From NCBI GenBank assembly GCA_001295865.1, contig LJHW01000055.1, positions 1-32,581 on the forward strand: DNA of 32,581 bases. Reading direction: 5' to 3'. A program made the position numbers and the translations under genes. The stretch comes from a beta proteobacterium AAP65 (GTDB lineage: Bacteria > Pseudomonadota > Gammaproteobacteria > Burkholderiales > Burkholderiaceae_C). Under the pieces are notes generated by a model, which saw only the letters and a list, made by a program, of their open reading frames with translations, had not been told where the DNA came from and did no database searches. Below are positions 16,002 to 24,139 of the stretch, one piece after another; within the stretch, counting starts at the first letter, position 1, and each line of letters starts with the position of its first letter.

Positions 16002-17270
16002 ATGGACATGGCCGACAGCGCCGTCATCAAGCAGCACCTGATCGACCCCGAGATCTGCATCCGCTGCAATACCTGCGAGACGATGTGCCCGGTGGGCGCC
16101 ATCACGCACGACAGCAACAACTACGTGGTCGATGCGAGCAAGTGCAACTGGTGCAACGCCTGCATCTCGCCCTGCCCCACCGGCAGCATCGACAACTACC
16201 GCAGCATGCCGCGCGTGCGGGTGTATTCGCTGGAAGAACAGCTGGGCTGGAACGAGCTGCCGCCCGAACTGCCGCGTGAGCAATTGCTGGCCGAGGCCGG
16301 CAGCGGCGCAGCCGCCGTGGCGGTGCCCGAGCCCGTGGCGGCGCCGGTCGTTGCCGAGGGCTTCAACAGCAGCGCATACGGCAGCACCTTGCCGCCGTGG
16401 TCTGCCGCCCACCCCTACACCAACCTCTACGGCCCGAAGGCGGCCGAGAAGTTCATCACCGCCACGGTGGCTGGCAATGTGCGCGTCACGCAAGTGGGCA
16501 GCGACTACGACACCCACCACATCGTGCTGGACTTCGGCAGCACGCCCTTCCCTTTGCTGGAAGGCCAGAGCATCGCCGTCATCCCGCCGGGCGTGGACGC
16601 CAAGGGCAAGCCGCACCACCCGCGCCAGTACAGCATCGCCAGCCCGCGCGACGGCGAGCGCCCCGTCTACAACAACGCCAGCCTCACCGTGAAGCGCGTG
16701 CTGGAAGACCACCAGGGCCAGCCCGTGCGCGGCGTGGCCAGCAACTACCTGTGCGACCTGCAGGTGGGCGAGAAGGTGCAGGTCATCGGCCCCTTCGGCG
16801 CCAGCTTCCTGATGCCCAACCACCCGAAGAGCCACCTGGTGATGATCTGCACGGGCACCGGCAGCGCACCCATGCGCGCGATGACCGAACACCGCCGCCG
16901 CCTGCGCGCCGCGGGCAAGTTCGAGAGCGGCAAGCTGATGCTGTTTTTCGGCGCGCGCACGCAGGAAGAGCTGCCCTACTTCGGCCCGCTGCAAGGCCTG
17001 CCGAAAGACTTCATCGACTGCAACTTCGCCTACAGCCGCACGCCCGGGGCCCCCAAGCGTTACGTGCAGGACGCGATGCGCGAACGCGCCGCCGACCTGG
17101 CCCCGCTGCTGGCCGACCCCAACGCCTGCTTCTACGTCTGCGGCCTGAAGGCCATGGAAGAAGGCGTGGTGCTGGCGCTGCGCGACATCGCGAAGGACGC
17201 CGGGCTCGATTGGGAAACCGTCGGCGCCGCGATGAAACGCGAAGGCCGCCTGCACCTGGAAACCTACTGA
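16002..17270 (+). CDS. boxA: Benzoyl-CoA 2,3-epoxidase reductase subunit BoxA
   Basis: NADPH-dependent iron-sulfur flavoprotein of 422 residues that passes electrons to BoxB. Two [4Fe-4S] ferredoxin motifs open the protein: C19-x2-C22-x2-C25-x3-C29-P and C48-x2-C51-x2-C54-x3-C58-P. An Ala/Pro/Val-rich linker (about 97-120) leads to a ferredoxin-NADP reductase module, with the FAD-binding RQYS (208-211), the NADPH-binding GTGSAPM (285-291), and the C-terminal YVCGLKAMEEG. ATG 16002 has AAGGAG seven bases upstream; a second ATG two codons later is also possible. The stop overlaps the next gene by one base. Confidence 0.96.
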   Translation: MDMADSAVIKQHLIDPEICIRCNTCETMCPVGAITHDSNNYVVDASKCNWCNACISPCPTGSIDNYRSMPRVRVYSLEEQLGWNELPPELPREQLLAEAGSGAAAVAVPEPVAAPVVAEGFNSSAYGSTLPPWSAAHPYTNLYGPKAAEKFITATVAGNVRVTQVGSDYDTHHIVLDFGSTPFPLLEGQSIAVIPPGVDAKGKPHHPRQYSIASPRDGERPVYNNASLTVKRVLEDHQGQPVRGVASNYLCDLQVGEKVQVIGPFGASFLMPNHPKSHLVMICTGTGSAPMRAMTEHRRRLRAAGKFESGKLMLFFGARTQEELPYFGPLQGLPKDFIDCNFAYSRTPGAPKRYVQDAMRERAADLAPLLADPNACFYVCGLKAMEEGVVLALRDIAKDAGLDWETVGAAMKREGRLHLETY

Positions 17271-18055
17271 TGGAGACGCTGCGCATCGAAACGCGCCGCC
17301 CCGGCGTGGCGCAGGTCACGATGGCCCGGCCCGCGGTCTTCAACGCCTTCGACGAGGCCATGATCGGCGAGATGGACGCCGCCTTCGCACAGCTGATCAA
17401 CGACGACAGCGTGCGCGTCATCGTGCTGGCCGGCGAAGGCAAGCACTTCAGCGCCGGCGCCGACCTGCAGTGGATGCAGCGCGCCAGCACCGCCAGTCTG
17501 GACTGGAACGTGGCCGATGCGCGGCGCTTCGCCGGCATGCTGGCGCGCATCGAAGCTTCGCCGAAACCCACGGTGGCGCGTGTGCAGGGCGCCGCGCTCG
17601 GCGGGGGCTTCGGGCTCACGGCGGCCTGCGACATCGCCATCGCGTCCAGCAGCGCCAGCTTCTCGGTGAGCGAGGCCAAGTTCGGCATCCTGCCGGCGGT
17701 GATCGGGCCCTACGTCATCCAGGCCGTCGGCAAGCGCCAGGCGCGGCGGCTGGCGCTCAGCACCGAACGCATCGGCGCCGACGAAGCACTGGCCCTCGGC
17801 CTGGTGCAGCGCGTGGTGGCGCCTGAACAGCTGGACGCCGCCGTCGACGAGATGCTGCTGCAGTTGTTGGCCGGCGGCCCGAACGCGCAGCGCGAGATCA
17901 AGGCGCTGTTTGCGCAACTGCCGGTGGGCGAGATCACGCCCGAGACGGTAGAACTCACGGCACAGACCATCGCCCGCGTGCGCGGCACCGACGAAGCGCG
18001 CGAGGGGTTTGCGGCCTTCCTGGGCAAACGGCCCGCCAACTGGATTCCTTCATGA
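17270..18055 (+). CDS. Enoyl-CoA hydratase/isomerase family protein, probable dehydroadipyl-CoA hydratase
   Basis: A 261-residue crotonase. The oxyanion-hole strands are FSAGADLQWM (about 60-69) and VQGAALGGGFGLTAACD. At the first catalytic glutamate position of crotonase (rat Glu144) there is Gly115, while the second is kept as Glu135 in SEAKFGILPAVIG. This pattern and the flanking PYVIQAVGKRQARR resemble bacterial methylglutaconyl-CoA hydratase (LiuC type) more than PaaF. In this operon it should hydrate, and perhaps first isomerise, dehydroadipyl-CoA to 3-hydroxyadipyl-CoA. The ATG overlaps the boxA stop (TGATG) and the stop overlaps the next gene (ATGA), so translation is coupled. Confidence 0.88.
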   Translation: METLRIETRRPGVAQVTMARPAVFNAFDEAMIGEMDAAFAQLINDDSVRVIVLAGEGKHFSAGADLQWMQRASTASLDWNVADARRFAGMLARIEASPKPTVARVQGAALGGGFGLTAACDIAIASSSASFSVSEAKFGILPAVIGPYVIQAVGKRQARRLALSTERIGADEALALGLVQRVVAPEQLDAAVDEMLLQLLAGGPNAQREIKALFAQLPVGEITPETVELTAQTIARVRGTDEAREGFAAFLGKRPANWIPS

Positions 18056-19587
18056 CCAAGCAACTGAGTGACGCCCCCGTGTGCGTGGTGGGCGCGGGCA
18101 TCATGGGCGCGGGCATCGCGCAGGTGGCGGCGCAGGCCGGCCACGCCGTGCGCCTGTTCGACACGCGCGAAGGCGCGGCGGCCGCCGCCAAGGCCAAGAT
18201 GGCCGGCGCGCTGGACGGCTTGGTGGCCAAGGGCCGCATGTCGGCCGACGAGGTGCAGGCGCTGCTGGCGCGCATCACGCCCATCGCCACCTTGCAAGAA
18301 GCCGCTGGCGTGGCGCTGGTGGTCGAAGCCATCGTCGAGAACCTCGACGCCAAGCGTGCCCTCTTCGCGCAGCTGGAAGGCCTGTGCGACGCCGGCACCG
18401 TACTCGCCACCAACACCAGCAGCATCAGCGTCACGGCCATCGCCAACGGCTTGCAGCACCCGGGCCGGCTGGTGGGCATGCACTTCTTCAACCCCGTACC
18501 GCTGATGAAACTGGTGGAGGTGGTGTCGGGCCTGCAGACCGAGCCGGCCGTGGCCGAGGCTATCTACGAACTCAGCGCCGCCTGGGGCAAAACGCCGGTG
18601 CATGCGAAAAGCACGCCGGGTTTCATCGTCAACCGCATCGCCCGGCCCTACTACGCCGAGACCATGGCGCTGCTGCTGGAGCAGGCCGCCACGCCCGCGG
18701 TGCTGGACGCCTGCCTGCGCGGCGCCGGCTTCCGCATGGGGCCCTGCGAGCTGATGGACCTGATCGGCCACGACACCAACTTCGCGGTGACGAACTCGGT
18801 CTATGCGGCCAACTTCTACGACAAGCGTTACATGCCCAGCCTGCTGCAGTCCGAGATGGTGGCCGGCGGCCTGCTGGGCCGCAAGAGTGGCCGCGGCTTC
18901 TACGCTTACCGCGACGGCAAACCCGAGAACGCCGGCCTGCCCGTGGCCGTGACCGAAGCCCCCGCCACCGCGCGCGAGGTGACGGTGCATGGCGAGGGCC
19001 CCATCGCCGACCACCTGGAGCAAGCCGCCACCGCGGCGCTGGCCCCGCAAGGCTGGGGCCCGGCGCGGCTGCGCAACAGCGGCTGGACGGGCCTGGAAGT
19101 GGACGGCGCGCGGCTGGTGCTGACCGATGGCCGTACGGCCACCGAGCTCGCTGCCGACTTGCAGCGCAGCGAGATCGCCGTGTTCGACCGGCCGTTCAGC
19201 ACCGCTCCCGGCACCGCCGTGGCGGTGGCCGTGGCCGAGAGCTGCCCCGCCGCGTGGCGCACGCAAGCCCAAGCCTGGCTGGCTGCATTGGGCTTCGCCC
19301 CGCTGCCCATGGCCGACACGCCCGGCCTCGTGGTGGCCCGCACCGTAGGCATGCTGATCAACGAAGGCGCCGACGCAGTGCTGCAGGGCGTTTGCACGCC
19401 CGAAGGCGCTGATGCGGCCATGAAGCTGGGCCTGAACTACCCGGCCGGGCCTTTCGAGTTCCTGGCGCGCTGGAGCGTCGCCGAAGTGACCGCGCTCATC
19501 GACACGCTGGACACACACTACCGCGGCGAGCGCTACCGCCTGAGCCCTTACCTCCGGCGGCACGCCCATCCGACGAAAGCAGCTTGA
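18052..19587 (+). CDS. paaH: 3-hydroxyacyl-CoA dehydrogenase, probably 3-hydroxyadipyl-CoA dehydrogenase (PaaH-like)
   Basis: A 511-residue NAD-dependent dehydrogenase that would oxidise 3-hydroxyadipyl-CoA to 3-oxoadipyl-CoA. The N-terminal Rossmann fold has VVGAGIMGAGIAQVAAQAGH (residues 12-31). The family elements ATNTSSISVT, GMHFFNPVPLMKLVEVV and TPGFIVNRIARPYY follow. A first C-terminal 3HCDH domain (about 190-290) and a second copy (about 410-500) give the PaaH/PaaC length of around 500, longer than fatty-acid HadB types. The start overlaps the crotonase stop and the thiolase begins two bases after its stop, which supports a beta-oxidation role in the same pathway. Confidence 0.92.
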   Translation: MTKQLSDAPVCVVGAGIMGAGIAQVAAQAGHAVRLFDTREGAAAAAKAKMAGALDGLVAKGRMSADEVQALLARITPIATLQEAAGVALVVEAIVENLDAKRALFAQLEGLCDAGTVLATNTSSISVTAIANGLQHPGRLVGMHFFNPVPLMKLVEVVSGLQTEPAVAEAIYELSAAWGKTPVHAKSTPGFIVNRIARPYYAETMALLLEQAATPAVLDACLRGAGFRMGPCELMDLIGHDTNFAVTNSVYAANFYDKRYMPSLLQSEMVAGGLLGRKSGRGFYAYRDGKPENAGLPVAVTEAPATAREVTVHGEGPIADHLEQAATAALAPQGWGPARLRNSGWTGLEVDGARLVLTDGRTATELAADLQRSEIAVFDRPFSTAPGTAVAVAVAESCPAAWRTQAQAWLAALGFAPLPMADTPGLVVARTVGMLINEGADAVLQGVCTPEGADAAMKLGLNYPAGPFEFLARWSVAEVTALIDTLDTHYRGERYRLSPYLRRHAHPTKAA

Positions 19588-19589
19588 AC

Positions 19590-20792
19590 ATGACCCACGC
19601 CTACATTTGCGACGCCCAGCGCACCCCCTTCGGCCGCTACGGCGGCGCGCTGTCTTCCGTGCGCACCGACGATCTGGCCGCGCTGCCCTTGAAGGCGCTG
19701 ATGGCGCGCAACCCGAAGGTGGACTGGGCGGCGGTGGCCGACGTGCTCTACGGCTGCGCCAATCAGGCCGGTGAAGACAACCGCAACGTCGCGCGCATGG
19801 CCGCGCTGCTGGCGGGCCTGCCCATCGATGTGCCCGGCGCCACGCTCAACCGCCTGTGCGGCAGCGGGCTCGATGCCGTGGGCAGCGCCGCGCGCGCCAT
19901 CAAGGCCGGTGAAGCGCAGCTGATGATCGCCGGCGGTGTGGAGAGCATGAGCCGCGCGCCTTTCGTGATGCCCAAGGCCACCTCGGCCTTCAGCCGCGAC
20001 AACGCCGTGTTCGATACCACCATCGGCTGGCGCTTCGTCAACAAGCTGATGAAAGAGCAGCACGGCGTCGATTCGATGCCCGAGACGGCCGAGAACGTGG
20101 CCGTGGCATGGAAGATCGAGCGCGAGGCGCAAGACCGTTTGGCGCTGGCGTCGCAACTGAAAGCCGTGGCCGCACAACAGGCCGGCTTCTTCGACGCCGA
20201 GATCTGCCCCGTGACGCTGCCGCAGAAGAAGGGCGAAGCGGTGGTCGTCAGCAAGGACGAACACCCGCGCGAAACCTCGCTGGAAGCGCTGGCCAAGCTC
20301 AAGCCCATCGTCAGGCCCGAGGGCACGGTGACGGCGGGCAACGCCAGCGGCGTGAACGACGGCGCCTGCGCGCTGCTGCTGGCCAGCGAGGCCGCCGCCG
20401 CACAGCATGGCCTGACGCCGCGCGCCCGCATCGTCGGCATGGCCACGGCTGGCGTGGCGCCGCGCGTGATGGGCATCGGCCCCGCACCGGCCACGCGCAA
20501 GGTGCTGGCGCTCACGGGCCTGACGCTCGCGCAGATGGATGTCATCGAGCTCAACGAAGCCTTCGCCGCACAAGGACTGGCGGTGCTGCGCGATCTGGGC
20601 CTGCAAGACGACGACCCGCGCGTCAACCCCAACGGTGGCGCCATCGCCCTGGGTCACCCGCTGGGCGCCAGCGGCGCGCGCCTGGCCACCACGGCCGTGA
20701 ACCAGCTGCACAGGAGCGGCGGGCGCTACGCGCTGTGCACGATGTGCATCGGCGTGGGCCAGGGCATCGCGCTGGTGCTCGAGCGCGTCTGA
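19590..20792 (+). CDS. pcaF: 3-oxoadipyl-CoA thiolase
   Basis: A 400-residue thiolase of exactly PcaF/PaaJ length that cleaves 3-oxoadipyl-CoA to succinyl-CoA and acetyl-CoA, the last step of the pathway. The catalytic residues are in place: the acylated Cys90 in NRLCGSGLDA, His356 in GHPLGASG, and Cys386 in CTMCIGVGQG. The N-terminus YICDAQRTPFGRYGGAL is typical of the oxoadipyl subgroup. ATG 19590 is two bases after the upstream stop; an overlapping TTG at 19584 is less likely. The gene ends seven bases from the convergent copA stop, with no terminator visible between them. Confidence 0.94.
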   Translation: MTHAYICDAQRTPFGRYGGALSSVRTDDLAALPLKALMARNPKVDWAAVADVLYGCANQAGEDNRNVARMAALLAGLPIDVPGATLNRLCGSGLDAVGSAARAIKAGEAQLMIAGGVESMSRAPFVMPKATSAFSRDNAVFDTTIGWRFVNKLMKEQHGVDSMPETAENVAVAWKIEREAQDRLALASQLKAVAAQQAGFFDAEICPVTLPQKKGEAVVVSKDEHPRETSLEALAKLKPIVRPEGTVTAGNASGVNDGACALLLASEAAAAQHGLTPRARIVGMATAGVAPRVMGIGPAPATRKVLALTGLTLAQMDVIELNEAFAAQGLAVLRDLGLQDDDPRVNPNGGAIALGHPLGASGARLATTAVNQLHRSGGRYALCTMCIGVGQGIALVLERV

Positions 20793-20799
20793 ACCCGCG

Positions 20800-23289
20800 C
20801 TAGACCTGCTTCTCGGCCCCCGGCCAGCGCCGCAGCAGCAGCGCATTGCTCACCACGAACACGCTGCTCAGCGCCATCGCGCCACCCGCGATCACCGGGC
20901 TCAGCTGGCCGAAGGCCGCTAGCGGGATGCCGATGCTGTTGAAGGCGAAGGCCCAGAACAGGTTCTGGTGGATCTTGGCCGTGGTGCGGCGGCTGATGGC
21001 GATGGCCTCGGCCACACCACCCGGGTCGCCGCGCATCAGCGTGATGCCGGCCGCGTGCATGGCCACGTCGCTGCCCGAACCCAGGCCGTTGCTGATGGCC
21101 AGGCCCACGTCGGCGGCGGCCAGCGCGGGGGCGTCGTTGATGCCGTCGCCCACCATTGCCACCGGGCCGCGTGTCTTGAGTTCGCCGACGATGCGGGCCT
21201 TGTCGGCCGGCAGCACCTCGGCGCGCACTTCGGTGATGCCCACCTGCCCGGCCACGGCCTCGGCGGCCGCGCGGCGGTCGCCCGAGATCAGCACCACCTG
21301 CAGGCCCAGGGCCTGCAACTGCGCCACCGCCGCGGCGGCGCCGGGCTTGGGCGCGTCGGCAAAGGCCAGCCAGCCCAGCAGGCGCGGCGTGCCGTCCATC
21401 GCGGCGAGGTAGCTCACGGTATGGCCCTGCGCTTCTTCGGCGGCCACTTCTTCGGCCACCGGCGCGAGGTCGATGGCGCTTTCCTGCATCCAGCGCGCGC
21501 TGCCCAGTTGCACGCGCAGGCCGTCGGGGCCGCCCGCGGTGCCCACCACGCCGCGGCCGGGCACGGCGCGCACGCCGCTCATCACCACCTGGCCCGCACC
21601 TTCGGCCGCGGCGGCCTGCAGCACGGCCTGCGCCAGCGGGTGTTCGCTGCCGGCCTGCAGGCCCGCGGCCACGGCCAGCAGCGAGGCGCGGTCGTCGTCG
21701 GCCGCGCCAGCCGCCACCAGCTGCGGCCGGCCCTGGGTGAGCGTACCGGTCTTGTCGAAAGCCACCACGCGCAGTCTGTGCGCCGCTTCCAGCGCCTGCG
21801 CGTCCTTGATGAGGATGCCGTGCTGCGCCGCCACGCCCGTGCCCGCCATCAGCGCGGCCGGCGTGGCCAGGCCCAGCGCGCAGGGGCAGGCGATCACCAG
21901 CACCGCCACGGCGTTGATGAGTGCGCTCTCCCAATCGCCCGTGCCCAGGCCCCAGCCCAGCAGCGTGACGAGCGCGATGCCCAGCACCACCGGCACGAAG
22001 ACGGCGCTGACACGGTCGACCGTGCGCTGGATGGGCGCCTTGCCAGCCTGCGCCGCTTCCACCAGCCGCACGATGCGCGCGAGCACGGTCTCGGCGCCCA
22101 CCGCGGTGGTGCGCAGCAGCAGCAGGCCGTTGCCATTGACGGCGCCGCCCGTCACCGCGCTGCCCGGGCCGCGCGGCACGGGCAGGCTCTCGCCACTGAG
22201 CAGCGCTTCGTCGAGTTCGCTCTCGCCTTCCAGCACCACGCCGTCCACGGCCACGCGTTCACCGGGGCGCACCACCACCAGGTCGCCGGGCTGCACTTCG
22301 GCCAGCGGCACATCCACGTCACCCTGAACGCCATCGACCAGCCGGCGCACGCGCGCGGTCTCGGGGCGCAGGCCCTGCAGCGCGCGGATGGCCGCGGTGG
22401 TCTGGCGGCGTGCTCGCGCTTCCAGCCACTTGCCCAGCAGCACGAGCGTGATGACGACGGCCGAGCTCTCGAAGTAGAGGTGCGGCATGCCACCCCAGCC
22501 GGCCTGCGCCAGCAACCACAGGCTCAGGCCGAAGGCGGCGCTGGTGCCCAGGGCCACCAGCAGGTCCATGTTGCCGGTGCCCGCGCGCAGGGCGCCCCAG
22601 CCGGCACGGTAGAAGCGCGCGCCGAGCCAGAACTGCACCGGCGCGGACAGCGCCAGCTGCCACAGGCCGGGCAGCATCAGGTGCATTTCAGGCATGAAGG
22701 GCTGCAAGACCATGGGCAGCACCAGCGGCGCGCTCAGCAGCGCGGCGATGACCACACGCCAGCCGTCGGTCAGGCGCCGTGCCTGGGCGGCGCCCTCACC
22801 TGCAGCTGCCTCGCCAGCGGCCGGGGCCCGCAGGCTGTACCCGGCCTTCTTGAGCGCAGCGGCCAGCGCGCCGCGGTTGGCGGCGTCAGGGCCGGCGGCC
22901 AGCGTGACGGTGGCCGTTTCGCTGGCCAGGTTCACGCTCACCGCCAGCACGCCGGGCAACGGCGCCAGGGCTTTCTCCACGCGGCCCACACAAGAGGCGC
23001 AGCTCATGCCTTCCACGCCCAGCGTCAACGTGCTCAGGGCCAGCGGGTAGCCAGCCTTCGTGGCCGTCGCCTGCAGCGCATGCGCGTCGAAGCCGGGCTG
23101 CACCTGCACCGTCAGCACCTCGCTGGCGAGGTTGACGCTGGCCGCGGCCACGCCGGGCTGGGCCAGCGCCACTTTCTCCACACGGCCCACGCAAGAGGCG
23201 CAACTCATGCCACCCACCGCGAAACGCAGTTCACGCAAGGGGCCAGCGGCGGCAGGGGGCGCCGCAGCGGCCAGAGTGGATATGTTCAT
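20800..23289 (-). CDS. copA: Copper-exporting P1B-type ATPase
   Basis: An inner-membrane Cu(I) exporter of 829 residues. Two heavy-metal-binding domains carry GMSCASC motifs (C30/C33 and C97/C100). The transmembrane core follows, with the ion-binding CPC near 468-470 in VIACPCALG. The actuator TGES-like element is LSGES, the phosphorylated aspartate lies in DKTGTLT near 512, the nucleotide-binding HP is in SEHPLAQ, and the hinge is GDGINDAPALA. ATG 23289 is the only good start: the frame continues upstream, but without a family-like sequence. The region before the ATG is C-rich with no clear ribosome-binding site. It diverges from a small copper-chaperone gene and converges on the thiolase gene. 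Confidence 0.94.
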   Translation of the reverse strand: MNISTLAAAAPPAAAGPLRELRFAVGGMSCASCVGRVEKVALAQPGVAAASVNLASEVLTVQVQPGFDAHALQATATKAGYPLALSTLTLGVEGMSCASCVGRVEKALAPLPGVLAVSVNLASETATVTLAAGPDAANRGALAAALKKAGYSLRAPAAGEAAAGEGAAQARRLTDGWRVVIAALLSAPLVLPMVLQPFMPEMHLMLPGLWQLALSAPVQFWLGARFYRAGWGALRAGTGNMDLLVALGTSAAFGLSLWLLAQAGWGGMPHLYFESSAVVITLVLLGKWLEARARRQTTAAIRALQGLRPETARVRRLVDGVQGDVDVPLAEVQPGDLVVVRPGERVAVDGVVLEGESELDEALLSGESLPVPRGPGSAVTGGAVNGNGLLLLRTTAVGAETVLARIVRLVEAAQAGKAPIQRTVDRVSAVFVPVVLGIALVTLLGWGLGTGDWESALINAVAVLVIACPCALGLATPAALMAGTGVAAQHGILIKDAQALEAAHRLRVVAFDKTGTLTQGRPQLVAAGAADDDRASLLAVAAGLQAGSEHPLAQAVLQAAAAEGAGQVVMSGVRAVPGRGVVGTAGGPDGLRVQLGSARWMQESAIDLAPVAEEVAAEEAQGHTVSYLAAMDGTPRLLGWLAFADAPKPGAAAAVAQLQALGLQVVLISGDRRAAAEAVAGQVGITEVRAEVLPADKARIVGELKTRGPVAMVGDGINDAPALAAADVGLAISNGLGSGSDVAMHAAGITLMRGDPGGVAEAIAISRRTTAKIHQNLFWAFAFNSIGIPLAAFGQLSPVIAGGAMALSSVFVVSNALLLRRWPGAEKQV

Positions 23290-23337
23290 GGGGGGGGACA
23301 GCGGGCGCTCGCAGGGACGAAAGGCATGATAGGCAGC

Positions 23338-23367
23338 TTGACTTGGCGCCCTTCTGCCCCATATCAA
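23338..23367 (+). promoter_or_regulatory. Possible promoter of the copZ-like gene
   Basis: TTGACT (23338-23343), an 18-bp spacer and TATCAA (23362-23367) lie about 20 bases before the chaperone ATG. The copA-copZ divergent gap is about 100 bp. I could not find a convincing CueR palindrome or a CopY-type site in it. The -10 is weak, so this is tentative. Confidence 0.3.
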
Positions 23368-23388
23368 GCCCACGGAGCGCAAACAACC

Positions 23389-23595
23389 ATGACCACCTTC
23401 CAGATTCCTGCCATGTCCTGCGGCCACTGCGTGCGCAGCATCACCGAAGCCGTGCTCGCCGCCGACCCCGCCGCGCAAGTGCAAGCCGACCTCGCCAGCC
23501 ACAGCGTGCAGATCGACAGCCTCGTGCCCGCGGCCACGCTCGCGGCCGCCCTCACGGCCGCCGGCTACGCCCCCACGCCTGCCGCCGCCGGCTGA
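23389..23595 (+). CDS. copZ: CopZ-like heavy-metal (copper) chaperone
   Basis: A 68-residue cytoplasmic protein consisting of one heavy-metal-associated domain. It opens TTFQIPAMSCGHCVRSI with the metal-binding C-x2-C at residues 11 and 14, in the HMA context MxCxHC, and ends in AGYAPTP. It would bind Cu(I) and hand it to the amino-terminal domains of the divergent CopA. GGAG lies eleven bases before the ATG. Downstream, an inverted repeat CCGGCCT-CATGC-AGGCCGG (23615-23633) without a T-tract could mark its 3' end. Confidence 0.9.
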   Translation: MTTFQIPAMSCGHCVRSITEAVLAADPAAQVQADLASHSVQIDSLVPAATLAAALTAAGYAPTPAAAG

Positions 23596-23674
23596 ACCCG
23601 GCCCGCGCCGCGCACCGGCCTCATGCAGGCCGGCGGGGGCCTGGGTACACTCAGCGCCCCCTTCCCCGCACCCC

Positions 23675-24139
23675 ATGGCCGGCATCCACATCACCGACAT
23701 CGAAGCCGCCATCAACTGGTGGCGCGAGCGCTCACCGTCTCCCGACGGCATCAGCGCCTGCGCAGAGGTGCGTGCGCTGGCCGAGGTGTACGCGCTCATG
23801 GTCTATTACCGCGAGACGCTGTGCGACGAGGCCAGCATGCCGCGCCGCGCGAAAGAGGCCTGGCTCGCCTGGTACAGCACCACGCCCGATGCGCCCTGCA
23901 TCGCCATCTGCAGCACCAGCCAGGGCGATGAAACCTGCAAGGGCTGCGGCCGCAGCTTTGATGAAGTGCAGCACTGGCCGGCCTACACGCCGGGCGAGAA
24001 GCGCACCGTCTGGCGCCGCATCACCATGGAAGGCACGGCCTGGCGCTTTAACCGCTATGCCGAACGCGCCCAGCGTGCCAGCGGCGCCGACCACCCGCCG
24101 GCCGATGCTTTCGCGCCGCCCGCGGCCCCTGGCGCTTGA
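23675..24139 (+). CDS. DUF3717-DUF1289 domain protein
   Basis: A 154-residue cytoplasmic protein with two known families of unknown function in one chain. The N-terminal DUF3717-like helical part (about 1-70) begins with IHITDIEAAINWWR. The C-terminal DUF1289-like part (about 73-125) has four cysteines in CIAIC and CKGCGR, followed by EVQHW and GEKRTVWRRI, and is likely a small metal-binding fold. The last 20 residues are Ala/Pro-rich. The stop overlaps the TTG start of the MATE gene, so the two may be translated together. No biochemical role is known to me. Confidence 0.82.
   Translation: MAGIHITDIEAAINWWRERSPSPDGISACAEVRALAEVYALMVYYRETLCDEASMPRRAKEAWLAWYSTTPDAPCIAICSTSQGDETCKGCGRSFDEVQHWPAYTPGEKRTVWRRITMEGTAWRFNRYAERAQRASGADHPPADAFAPPAAPGA

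Noticed and set aside
17710..19569. A 619-codon minus-strand open frame opposite the hydratase and dehydrogenase genes
   Set aside because: It has low complexity in His, Gly, Ala and Gln and no family features, and the plus-strand genes fully explain the region.
20968..23595. An 875-codon open frame on the plus strand opposite copA
   Set aside because: It is an antisense shadow produced by GC-rich codon use. Its C-terminal end is simply the real copZ-like gene, which starts at 23389.
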